Of a DNA stretch of 64,000 nt, positions 34,558-43,238 are shown one piece after another. The translations under genes were made by a program, and so were the position numbers. The notes below the pieces were generated by a model. It searched no databases and was not told where the DNA came from. It saw only the letters and a list, made by a program, of their open reading frames with translations. The stretch's first letter is position 1. Every line of letters begins with the position of its first letter. Source of the DNA: 21-14-0-10-47-8 sp966211455 (lineage in GTDB: Bacteria; Bdellovibrionota; Bdellovibrionia; Bdellovibrionales; Bdellovibrionaceae); assembly GCA_966211455.1 (NCBI GenBank), contig CBIHNI010000017.1:41167-105166 (forward strand), in the 5' to 3' direction.

Positions 34558-35226
34558 GTGGCTGAAACAAATGAATGGGTTTATCAGAAAGAAGTCTCGG
34601 GCTATCGGGTTCGATCGGCGTCGCTGGCGGGTGACCTTTTTGCGATTCGCCAGTTTCGTGATCGGATCTTTCAGCTGACCAATCCAGAAGCCATTCAGCG
34701 TATGAACCGTCGTGATCTGGTCAGCCAGCATTTATTAGTGGAGCTGCAGGCGACCGGTGAAATTGTCGGTTATTACCGGCTGACCCGCTCGGAAAATCCG
34801 GCCGACTTCGATGCCAGTGACTGTTTCGATTTGAGCGAGATTTTATCAAAGCCCGGGCTAAAGATGGAGCTCAGCTACGCCTGCGTTCATCCCGAGCATC
34901 GAAATGGCCCGGTGATTCGCATGCTTTTATCGGCCATTCGCGATTGCTGCCGGCATGCCCAGATCACCACCGTCTTTGGCTGCGCAAGCCTTGCCACCAA
35001 TGACAGTGAACGCGCGCTGAAGGCCTACGATATTCTGACCCGGCAAAAACCCATCCGCCAGTCCACCAAGACGTTGGCGCCGCTTCTGCGGTTTTATTTC
35101 CAGCTGGGGGCGATCGTGCTGGCGCCGCCTCTTTTTGATTCAGATCTCAGCTGTTTTGATTTCTTTATGATGCTGGATTTAAGCTCGATTTCGGATAGCA
35201 CCTGGCTTCGCATGCTGGGGCTTTAA
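34558..35226 (+). CDS. GNAT-fold N-acyltransferase, OlsB/autoinducer-synthase-like
   Basis: 222 residues; GTG start with gggag upstream. The fold is that of the acyl-transferring GNATs: FAIRQFRDRIFQL at the start, GEIVGYYRLTRSENP, then MELSYACVHPEHRNGPVIRMLLSAI (acyl-donor-binding region) and ITTVFGCASLATNDSE. Relatives include OlsB-type ornithine lipid acyltransferases and hemolysin-like acyltransferases. The product is unknown, since no OlsA-like partner is next to it. About 85 bases separate it from the membrane protein gene. Confidence 0.75.
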   Translation: MAETNEWVYQKEVSGYRVRSASLAGDLFAIRQFRDRIFQLTNPEAIQRMNRRDLVSQHLLVELQATGEIVGYYRLTRSENPADFDASDCFDLSEILSKPGLKMELSYACVHPEHRNGPVIRMLLSAIRDCCRHAQITTVFGCASLATNDSERALKAYDILTRQKPIRQSTKTLAPLLRFYFQLGAIVLAPPLFDSDLSCFDFFMMLDLSSISDSTWLRMLGL

Positions 35227-35388
35227 AGCAAACCATCAATGGCATCATCACAATTTCGTCCAATATTTAGAAAATTTTTGATTCAAGCCGAAACGTGACG
35301 AAAATATCGACGAAAAAAGCCAAAATCCGTTTCAGCTTGAGAAGCTTCGTTAAGATTTTTTAAGCATTAGCCGAAAAGCTTAATAACT

Positions 35389-38259
35389 ATGAATACAAAT
35401 CACTTGGTTCGAGTCTTATTCGTGTTCGTGACCGGTCTTGCGATCGGTTGTGGCAAGCAGCTGGAAGATTACGTGAAGCTCAATCCAGATTCAGCCGGTG
35501 GTGGCAACGGAAGTATCTCTCCGGATCCAAAAGCGACGGGGACGATCACGTCCGATAGCTATTCGCAACTGGTCACGGGTGCTTTCACCACGACAATCAC
35601 ATTCTCTGAGATCGTTTCGGGTTTAACTTTATCAAATATTGTCGTCACCAACGGAACCGCTTCGAACTTAAGTGGTGGTCCGGTGATTTACACGGCCACG
35701 ATCACGCCGACCACTCAAGGGGCGGTGGACATTGCGGTGACCACCACGGGGCTGACATCCGTTTCGGGACTGGCAATCGAAACGCCACTTCCGGACCGGG
35801 TTTATTATGACCTGGTTCCGGCCACGTTCTCGGTGGACAATTCCAGCTATAATAATATTTTGACCGCGGGTGCGACCAGCGCAACGGTGAAAGTGAATGT
35901 TTCGACGGCGAAGCCTTATCCGATGGTTGTGAATTACGAGCTTTTCGGTAACACGACGACGGGGACCGAGCACAATTTGGCGGGGACCGGCACGATCACG
36001 ATTCCGGCCAACGCGACCAGCGGAACGAAAACCTTCTCGTTGCTGGCCTCTTCGGTGGCAAGTCTGAAAACCATCGGCGTGCAGCTGACAAAAACTCATT
36101 CTTTGTTTTCGATCACGGGCAGTGCGGCTTCAACCCAGCACATGCACGAAGCTCAGGTGCCACACTATCTTTCGGTTGCCGCCAATGGGGTGGCCTCGCA
36201 CACCTGCTTTGTGAAATCGAACGGCGATTTGTACTGTCAAGGAACCAACGGGAACTATTACTTGGGGATTGGCGATACGGATCCGCGCGAATTTCTAACG
36301 CTGGTTGGAACCGGCTTTAAAAAAGTTGCGGTCGGTTCCTATCACAGCTGCGCAATTAAGAACAATGGCGAGATGTACTGTTGGGGTTACAACAACAGCT
36401 ATATGCTTGGAGACGGAACCACCACGACCCGACAGACGCCAACTTTGATTGACGGGACGACGGTCTACGCAGATCTCTGCGCGGGTGGATGGCGAACTTG
36501 CGGTATCACCGATACGGGCGTTTTGAAATGTTGGGGACCTAGCACCAATGGTGAAGTCGGTCACAACTCGACGGCGACGGCTCAGACGCCGACCGTGATC
36601 GATCCTGGTACCACATACAAAGAAATTTCCTGCGCGGCTGCGAACACTTGCGGTATCACGACGGCGGGTGTTTTGAAGTGCTGGGGTGAAGGCAATGCCG
36701 GTGCCGTCGGTGACGGAACTCAGTTCACGGATCGCTTGGCTCCGACTGTGATCGATGCGGGGACCACGTACTCGAAGGTTTCGATTGGTTGGCGCCATGG
36801 TTTGGCGATCACAACCGCCGGTGTGTTGAAGGGCTGGGGAACTCCGCCTGCATCGAACAACGTCTTGGGTGCGGGGTCGGCCGGTAACTCTTATTTGACA
36901 CCAACCGTATTGATGGCGGGAACAACTTTCAAAGCCGTCTGGGCCGAGGGGAACTCGAGCTCGGGACAAAGCTGTGTGATTTCAACCGCTGGCGAGCTGA
37001 GCTGTACGGACGCGGCAACCGGATTCACCGTGCGTGACACGGTCAATTCGAACTATGTCAGCGTTATCACCAACGGAAGCGATTCGATCTGGGCTTTGGC
37101 GAATTATGGTGGCACCAACAATGTTTTGAAAACCAATGTGAATCTGTCGGTCAATAAAACACCGGTGGGTCTCGACGACACGCAATCGGTGGCTTCGATT
37201 TCAGAGACCATGCACAAACAGTTCTGCCGTATCTTGACCGGCGGTGAGCTGCGCTGTACCGGCACGACATTGCGAAGTCCATTGCCATTCGACCAAACTG
37301 TAGCCTATTCGAAAATTGCGGAAGGTACGGATGCAAGCTGCGCGATCACAACGACCGGCGTTCTGAAGTGCTGGGGAACTAATGCTTACGGGGCCGCCGG
37401 CGTGGGTTCGACTTCGCCTGTGACCACACCGACAGTTGTGGATTCGGGTACCACTTACAAAGAAATTTCGGCGGGTTATCAGCATATGTGCGGAATCACT
37501 TCGGCCGATGTTTTGAAATGCTGGGGTGACAACACCACAGGGCAATTGGGTGATAACTCGACGACGCAAAGAACTTCGCCGGTGGTAATTGCATCGGGAA
37601 CCGCTTACGCTAAAGTTCGCGCGGGATTGAATTACAGCTGCGGGATCACCACGGCTGGGGATGCCATGTGCTGGGGAGCGAACGGGAACTCGCAGTTGGG
37701 TGATAACTCTTTGACACAAAGAAACGTTCCGACCCCGATCACCTTGTTGGTGGCGGGAACCAAATTTTCGGAAATCGCCGTGACCAGTATCGATAAAGGG
37801 AACTCTTTCGCCACGAATCGGATGACGACTTGTGCGATTGAAACACCATCGGGCCAGTTGTACTGTTGGGGTAACAACTCGGGTGGACAGATGGGCGATG
37901 GAACGACGAACAACAACTCGTACATGACACCTGTCGATGTCGGAAATACCTATAAGGCCGTGTCGATTGTGGGGCTTGTGTCGCCAAGCACGACTCAGGG
38001 TTATGGTAAATTTGGTTGCGGTATTTTAACCAACGGAACAATGCGATGTTGGGGATGGGGCCGCAGTTATCGTCTGGGTGACGGAACGGATGCGAACCAT
38101 CTGACACCGATCACTGTCGATGCGGGCACGACCTACAAAGCGGTCACGGCCGGAGCCACCTCGGCTTGCGGCCTGACGACCGGTAACAAGGTGAAATGCT
38201 GGGGCGAAAACATCGAACGTCACTGGCTCTCAAACCAACTGACGGTCGTGGATTACTAG
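35389..38259 (+). CDS. Large RCC1-repeat lipoprotein
   Basis: 956 residues. The signal ends in a good lipobox (LAIGC, Cys21). About residues 50-135 form an Ig-like (Big) beta domain (ITFSEIVSGLTLSNIVVTNG), followed by another beta domain to about 250. Roughly 13 RCC1-type blades then follow, each with a pattern like CAIKNNGEMYCWGYNNSYML, then GDGTT and a T-P-T-x-I/V-D close. CWG recurs in most blades, and conserved cysteine pairs probably make disulfides. It is expected on the cell surface or in the periplasm as a double beta-propeller scaffold, possibly binding prey or envelope components (inferred). Confidence 0.88.
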   Translation: MNTNHLVRVLFVFVTGLAIGCGKQLEDYVKLNPDSAGGGNGSISPDPKATGTITSDSYSQLVTGAFTTTITFSEIVSGLTLSNIVVTNGTASNLSGGPVIYTATITPTTQGAVDIAVTTTGLTSVSGLAIETPLPDRVYYDLVPATFSVDNSSYNNILTAGATSATVKVNVSTAKPYPMVVNYELFGNTTTGTEHNLAGTGTITIPANATSGTKTFSLLASSVASLKTIGVQLTKTHSLFSITGSAASTQHMHEAQVPHYLSVAANGVASHTCFVKSNGDLYCQGTNGNYYLGIGDTDPREFLTLVGTGFKKVAVGSYHSCAIKNNGEMYCWGYNNSYMLGDGTTTTRQTPTLIDGTTVYADLCAGGWRTCGITDTGVLKCWGPSTNGEVGHNSTATAQTPTVIDPGTTYKEISCAAANTCGITTAGVLKCWGEGNAGAVGDGTQFTDRLAPTVIDAGTTYSKVSIGWRHGLAITTAGVLKGWGTPPASNNVLGAGSAGNSYLTPTVLMAGTTFKAVWAEGNSSSGQSCVISTAGELSCTDAATGFTVRDTVNSNYVSVITNGSDSIWALANYGGTNNVLKTNVNLSVNKTPVGLDDTQSVASISETMHKQFCRILTGGELRCTGTTLRSPLPFDQTVAYSKIAEGTDASCAITTTGVLKCWGTNAYGAAGVGSTSPVTTPTVVDSGTTYKEISAGYQHMCGITSADVLKCWGDNTTGQLGDNSTTQRTSPVVIASGTAYAKVRAGLNYSCGITTAGDAMCWGANGNSQLGDNSLTQRNVPTPITLLVAGTKFSEIAVTSIDKGNSFATNRMTTCAIETPSGQLYCWGNNSGGQMGDGTTNNNSYMTPVDVGNTYKAVSIVGLVSPSTTQGYGKFGCGILTNGTMRCWGWGRSYRLGDGTDANHLTPITVDAGTTYKAVTAGATSACGLTTGNKVKCWGENIERHWLSNQLTVVDY

Positions 38260-38279
38260 CGCCCCCGGCCTGGCACCGA

Positions 38280-39377
38280 TTAATAGCGGATATCTTCGAT
38301 TTTTGGAGACCATGGTTTGATCGTGGTCTTTTCGTTCCAAACAGGCTCCTGCAAAAAGCGCAGTGAAGTCGGCGCGTAGATGCGATTTTTGTAATAATCA
38401 GGAATCGTTCCTGGGCGCAGCTGGATGCCTAAAATTTCATTCGCGGTCAGGTGCGCAATATCAACTGGCTTGTTCAAGTCCAAAGAAAAGCGCACGCGGA
38501 AATCCGACCATGACATATCGGCCAGATCATAAGTTCCCACCGGATCGACCACCTGAAACAAGCCCGACAGCTTCTGGTGCTGATCTTTGATGCGATCGTA
38601 GAATTCCTGAGCGTAGACCTGTTCGTGCGCGATCAGAAGAACGCTAAATTCCCATGATAGACGTTTGCGCTCTTCCAGATCGGTCGTCGCTTTCATGTCG
38701 AAAAGGCGTTTGAAGGCCGCCTTTAAAAGGCCCTCGTTGTCATTGGCAAAAGTCATTTCACCATTGAAATTTGGATCGCAGCTGGCCAGTTTTTCAAAGT
38801 ACGCGTGCAAAGGGGAAGTCGACTCGGAAGACATGAATAAGAAAATCATCATGTTCATGCCGGCCATATGCGAGTGCATGTCTTCGAGAGCCTTGTTGAT
38901 TTTATCTAAGTGATGCCAGCCCCAGTCGGCGGGATTGTTCTCAAGAAATGGCATAATGCCGACACGCAAAACGGCCTTGAGCATCCCCGAAGTCGCAAGC
39001 CCCGAGATCATCTTTGCAAACTGAAGGAAAGCGGCGGGATCTTTTTGAGAGGCGCGTAGAGCTTTTCCGGCGGCGATCGCCGTTTCCAATTTCTTGAGGT
39101 CGATCGAAACCTGCTTCACGACGTGAGGCTCAAACGCAAGTGATGTGATCACGCGTGGCTCGCCTAAGTACTGATGAACTGCAACGGACATGCGTTGATA
39201 CTGCTTTGCAAAGCCGATGGCGCGATCGCTGAAAGGACTGATACCGTAGACCGTGGGATCGTTGTTGACGAACTCTTTCGAAAGCTTCTTGTATTGTTCG
39301 CATTGCGCCGGCGTTTGGGCGAAAACAAACGTCGATGCGAAAAGCAGTGCCGAAGAGATAAGAACTTGAATTTTCAC
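38280..39377 (-). CDS. Exported protein of unknown function
   Basis: About 365 residues from the GTG at 39377, chosen because caggag lies just upstream and the protein begins with a signal (KIQVLISSALLFASTFVFAQ); the frame is open to 39425. The mature protein looks helical (FVNNDPTVYGISPFSDRAIG, LAFEPHVVKQVSIDLKK, HHLDKINKALEDMHSHMAGM). A His/Met-rich patch lies near the middle. No family recognised. It lies downstream of the exported flavoprotein gene on the same strand, 177 bases away. Confidence 0.7.
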   Translation of the reverse strand: MKIQVLISSALLFASTFVFAQTPAQCEQYKKLSKEFVNNDPTVYGISPFSDRAIGFAKQYQRMSVAVHQYLGEPRVITSLAFEPHVVKQVSIDLKKLETAIAAGKALRASQKDPAAFLQFAKMISGLATSGMLKAVLRVGIMPFLENNPADWGWHHLDKINKALEDMHSHMAGMNMMIFLFMSSESTSPLHAYFEKLASCDPNFNGEMTFANDNEGLLKAAFKRLFDMKATTDLEERKRLSWEFSVLLIAHEQVYAQEFYDRIKDQHQKLSGLFQVVDPVGTYDLADMSWSDFRVRFSLDLNKPVDIAHLTANEILGIQLRPGTIPDYYKNRIYAPTSLRFLQEPVWNEKTTIKPWSPKIEDIRY

Positions 39378-39554
39378 GTCGCTCTCCTGAGACAGAAATA
39401 AATCAATCGAAGAACAATATAGCATCGAAAGCGTTGAGGGAAAATTTCTGCAATTGGGTGCTGAATTTAATCTACTGACGTCTACAGAGTAAACAGATCG
39501 ACATCGAATTTTCAGAGGAGGACTGACGAAAAATGTCAGTCGCTTTGAAAAATA

Positions 39555-40895
39555 TTAGCGATGGGCCGAGCGACAAGATTTTCCGAAAGAAGAGCTTTGC
39601 ACGACGATCGGTGCCGGCGCAGCCGGGGCAAAGAATTTGCTGATCGCGGCCACGGTATTGAGAACCATTTGAATCGGGGCTTCACCCAGCTTTCCGCGAA
39701 TCCAGAAGCGAAGACCGTGAAAGATCTTGGCAAGTTCGGAAACTTTTCGAATCGAGCCACTCATCGAGAGATCAAAACGGGCGAAGCTTTCCGCATCCAG
39801 CGAGCCTTTTTGCGAAATTTCTAAGGCTAAAGCTTGAATGTATTCAGACTCGGAAACGCCAACAGTCACGCCAAAGCCCGAATAAGGGTCCACTTTGTGA
39901 GCGGCGTCGCCGATGCTGACAAATTGACGGCCGACGTCTGAAAACGAGTCGGCCCGGTCGATCAAAGTTTTAAAATAGGTCACGTCCTGATGATAACGTC
40001 CTTGGATCCCGAAAAGTGAAGCGGTTTTTTGAATGATTTCGGCTTTCGCTTTTTCTTGATCCAGGTTTTTGAACGCATCTTGATAGGGGCTTGCATAAAC
40101 CGTGGCAACACCATTTGCGATCAAAGCCAAGGCGTAAAATGGATGTTCGGTGTTTCGGCGGAATTCAATATGGTATTGGCCATCGGGTTTTCCGGGGACA
40201 TCGAAATTGGCCACCAGCCATTCGGTCGGTTGATATCCCAGACTGGATCGTCCCACACCCAAGTTTTTCAGGCTGAGACTGCTGGCGCCCTCGGCATTGA
40301 TTTTCAATTTTGTTTTCACCGGATAGACCTGTCCATGGCTTGAGAGCTGAACGAAGCCGTCTTCAATGGTGTTCGCGTAGGTGTCGAACGCGAAACTGAT
40401 ATTGGGACGTGATTTCGCTTCTTGGTACAAGGAATGCTCGATATCGGTCAGTTGAATCGTGCCGCCAAATTGACGGCGGAAAATGAGATTCACGGTCCAT
40501 GAGGTGAAAGCGTTAAACCCCATGGTCAAAGCACCCTTCCGGGTGTGAGCCGTGTAAGTCGTCAGACGCGAGAACGGAAGCTGGCAGCGACAAAGTTTTT
40601 CCAAAAGATCCATGGCCGACGAGTCGACGGCGACGACGCGCTGTCTTGTCCCCCAAGGGGCTTTCTGAGATTCGCTGCCGGTTTCGATTGACTCGGAGAA
40701 GGATCGGTTCTCGACGACCAACACGCGAAGCCCGTGGTTGGCGACGGTCAGGGCCGCGGCCAGTCCCGAAGGGCCGGCACCAAGAATGACGACGTCAAAA
40801 GAATTTTTTGAGTCAAAGGAATCCGTCGAGGCGGATAGCATCCCCGAAAACAGAAGGCAGAGCGAAAATAAAGAGAGAGCAAATGCTCGCACCAT
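39555..40895 (-). CDS. Exported FAD-dependent oxidoreductase (geranylgeranyl reductase/monooxygenase-like)
   Basis: 446 residues. A Sec-type signal (MVRAFALSLFSLCLLFSGML) precedes the dinucleotide-binding VVILGAGPSGLAAAL (GxGxxG at 39-44), VLVVENRS ending the beta-alpha-beta unit, and FVSIGDAAHKVDPYSGFGVT, the second FAD motif (GD box). This is the fold of FixC/geranylgeranyl reductase, UbiH-type monooxygenases and LodB/QhpG-like flavoproteins. A secreted member is unusual because the cofactor must be loaded before or after export. It is the third gene of a minus-strand operon with the toroid protein (25-base gap) and an unknown exported protein. Confidence 0.8.
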   Translation of the reverse strand: MVRAFALSLFSLCLLFSGMLSASTDSFDSKNSFDVVILGAGPSGLAAALTVANHGLRVLVVENRSFSESIETGSESQKAPWGTRQRVVAVDSSAMDLLEKLCRCQLPFSRLTTYTAHTRKGALTMGFNAFTSWTVNLIFRRQFGGTIQLTDIEHSLYQEAKSRPNISFAFDTYANTIEDGFVQLSSHGQVYPVKTKLKINAEGASSLSLKNLGVGRSSLGYQPTEWLVANFDVPGKPDGQYHIEFRRNTEHPFYALALIANGVATVYASPYQDAFKNLDQEKAKAEIIQKTASLFGIQGRYHQDVTYFKTLIDRADSFSDVGRQFVSIGDAAHKVDPYSGFGVTVGVSESEYIQALALEISQKGSLDAESFARFDLSMSGSIRKVSELAKIFHGLRFWIRGKLGEAPIQMVLNTVAAISKFFAPAAPAPIVVQSSSFGKSCRSAHR

Positions 40896-40920
40896 GAGGG
40901 ATCCGGATTCCTTCAGTAAA

Positions 40921-42291
40921 TTAGTTCAGCTTTTCGAAGTATTCGACCGTGTACTGTGGATACTTGGCCGCAACTTTCGCAAAAACGTTCGCCGCAAGTA
41001 CGGTCGTGTAAGCATCTGATTTCCAGATGATCAACGAGCGCGCAATCGCGGTTGCCGTGAAGAAGGTTTCGCCTTTGAAGTGCAAATCGCCTTCATCCGA
41101 TGTCACCATATTCTTTAGCAAATACTGAACGCCGTAACGAATCGAAGCATCAACACGGTGATCTTCACCGTTTCCGATTTCCAACAGTGCGGTCAAGGCA
41201 AAGGCAGTCGACTGAACGCGATCTTTCCAGGTGTTTTTCACATTGTCCCAGCTGCCATCTGGATTTTGGTGTTTCAAGATGTATTCGACCAGTTGCGTTT
41301 TCTTATCCGCGCGGATGCAGCTGCTGCCAGTTTTTTCCAATTCTCCAACTGCGTAAGCCAGGTTGAAGGTGTTCGGATAATAGATCCCGCAGGTCGGAGA
41401 CTCCTCTTTCTTGATCATTTTGTTCAAAAGCTCGCAGGCCTCGGCTTTGCCGGCAACGTCCGAAGACTTGGTGATTTCCAGCATGCGAACCACGTTGGTA
41501 TTGACGATGCAATCGACGTCATTGCGGTTGAACGGAATGCGCGTGCCTTCTTTGGGGTCGGCGAAATACATGTGTGGCATCTCGGGACTTTTTTCGTCCA
41601 TCTGCCAAGTCAAAAAGGCGCCGGTGTTTTTGTGATCCATACCGCGATTGTAAAAGTGAGCTTTGCGTTCAATGTCGCGAAACTTTTGCAAAGAAGCCAA
41701 AGCCTCTGCCGGCACCGAATAGGTTTCACCGTGCAGTTTGGCGTTCAAGGCCTTGGCCGCATATACGACCGAGGTGGTGTCGGCATCTTCGGGAACGTTG
41801 GTCAAGCCTTTCCACCAAGGTGCCAGATTCATATCGATCGGTTGACGAACGACGGTGCCTTTCCATTCGCGGGCCGGATAGAAATTGTAAAGGGGCCCTT
41901 GGCTGAAGCGCTCAAAACTTTCTACGGCGGCGTTCATGGCGGCCGGAATTTTTTGGAAGGTCGCGGTGGTTTGCAGCTGCGGAAGATCCAGATACATCGA
42001 CGCCAAAGTGTTGGCGATCACGGCCGTCGTAAACGCCGAAGCTTCTTCATCCACGCCGACAAATCTGCCGACGCCAACCAAGCGTGGCAGTGCTGAAGAT
42101 TGAATCTGTGAAGGCCATTCACCGGCGCCATAATATTTATTCGGTGATTGCACCTGCTCGGACAAAACGAATTTCAGATTGCTTTGCACGATCTCGGACA
42201 AGGTCTTGCCGGTCACGTTTTTAGGCAAAGCCAAAGCCGGCAGTGTTAAAGTCATAGTTGCAAGGATTGGAAACAGGGATTTCATTTTCAT
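40921..42291 (-). CDS. Exported alpha/alpha-toroid protein (prenyltransferase/squalene-cyclase-like repeats)
   Basis: 456 residues with a signal peptide (SLFPILATMTLTLPALA). The mature part is a series of helical hairpins with QW-like motifs, for example KHQNPDGSWDN followed by TAFALTALLEIGNGED and RYGVQYLLKN, also LPRLVGVGRFVGVDEEASAF. This is the fold of terpenoid cyclases, protein prenyltransferases and related toroids. No DCTAE- or DxDD-type cyclase motif is seen, so activity is doubtful. The start overlaps the upstream gene's stop (ATGA), so translation is coupled. Confidence 0.75.
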   Translation of the reverse strand: MKMKSLFPILATMTLTLPALALPKNVTGKTLSEIVQSNLKFVLSEQVQSPNKYYGAGEWPSQIQSSALPRLVGVGRFVGVDEEASAFTTAVIANTLASMYLDLPQLQTTATFQKIPAAMNAAVESFERFSQGPLYNFYPAREWKGTVVRQPIDMNLAPWWKGLTNVPEDADTTSVVYAAKALNAKLHGETYSVPAEALASLQKFRDIERKAHFYNRGMDHKNTGAFLTWQMDEKSPEMPHMYFADPKEGTRIPFNRNDVDCIVNTNVVRMLEITKSSDVAGKAEACELLNKMIKKEESPTCGIYYPNTFNLAYAVGELEKTGSSCIRADKKTQLVEYILKHQNPDGSWDNVKNTWKDRVQSTAFALTALLEIGNGEDHRVDASIRYGVQYLLKNMVTSDEGDLHFKGETFFTATAIARSLIIWKSDAYTTVLAANVFAKVAAKYPQYTVEYFEKLN

Positions 42292-43085
42292 TGGGCGCCT
42301 CCGGCTTTCAGAGATTGCTGATAAAGTTTCTTTAAGACGTCTTCATTGGAAGAGGTGATTTTTCCTTTTCCCATTTTCTTCATAAATCCGCCCAGATCGA
42401 TGCCACGAACGTACATCAGTCCGTAATAAATCGAGCCCTGTTCAGTGCTCAGGATTCCGGATAAGAACTGGCGGAAATAGGTTGTCGCTTCGATACCGCT
42501 TTCATTGAAATCGACGTAAGAATTGACGAAAGCGTGCGATCCCGCTTCGAAGACGGTGTTGTAATAGCAGTTGGCCGATTTGCCGATGCCGAAGGCTTTT
42601 GCTTTCTGGCAGACGCGATTGTCTTTGTGAATCGATTCAGTCAGCTCGGGAAAGGCGTTCTTCTGGAAAGACTCGGAAAGCCAAACCTTCAGGGCATTGG
42701 AAACTTTCACGCCCGGCATGCATTTCACAAGTTCGATGCGAACGAATGAATCTTCGAACTTTTGGATGGCCGAATCTTTTTCGGCTTTGGTATCGGTCAC
42801 GCGTCCCGGAAACTCGACGATGACTTTGTCTTCGCAGGCGGTGTTTTGTGCAAGCTTGGTCATAGCGCTGATTGCTTGCTGGTTGATTTTGCCTTTGATG
42901 GTCGCTGGCAACTGGGAGACGTACTCGGCCGGAAGACCTTGGTACTTCTCGAGCTCATGCAGAACGCCTTGTTCCGGCGTCATGTCCTGAAGCCACTTGT
43001 GAGCGGCTTCGATACCAGTTAAATCGGCGGCCTGGGCATAAACAGCCAGGGACAGCAGGGCTGCCAGTGTCGAACGAACGTACAT
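42288..43085 (-). CDS. Exported protein of unknown function, first gene of the flavoprotein operon
   Basis: 265 residues with a signal peptide (RSTLAALLSLAVYAQA). The mature protein has six cysteines or fewer (NTACEDK, VKCMPG, RVCQKA, ANCYYN), probably paired. No known domain. It is first in a minus-strand operon; its stop overlaps the next start by four bases. Confidence 0.75.
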   Translation of the reverse strand: MYVRSTLAALLSLAVYAQAADLTGIEAAHKWLQDMTPEQGVLHELEKYQGLPAEYVSQLPATIKGKINQQAISAMTKLAQNTACEDKVIVEFPGRVTDTKAEKDSAIQKFEDSFVRIELVKCMPGVKVSNALKVWLSESFQKNAFPELTESIHKDNRVCQKAKAFGIGKSANCYYNTVFEAGSHAFVNSYVDFNESGIEATTYFRQFLSGILSTEQGSIYYGLMYVRGIDLGGFMKKMGKGKITSSNEDVLKKLYQQSLKAGGAQ

Positions 43086-43238
43086 AAAATCTCCTCGATG
43101 GGATTAGACCGAGAGCAGGAGAGCAGAAATTATTCCATGGTGTTGAAAACGTAATTTCAGCTAGATAGCGGGCTCTAGCCGCCTTTTATATGGATAAGCT
43201 TTAGACAAAGCCGATTTTCGGAAAATGGCGCCAAGATG

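Noticed and set aside
41158..42096. 312-residue plus-strand frame inside the toroid gene
   Set aside because: Antisense to the exported toroid protein, which is operon-coupled and has QW-like motifs.
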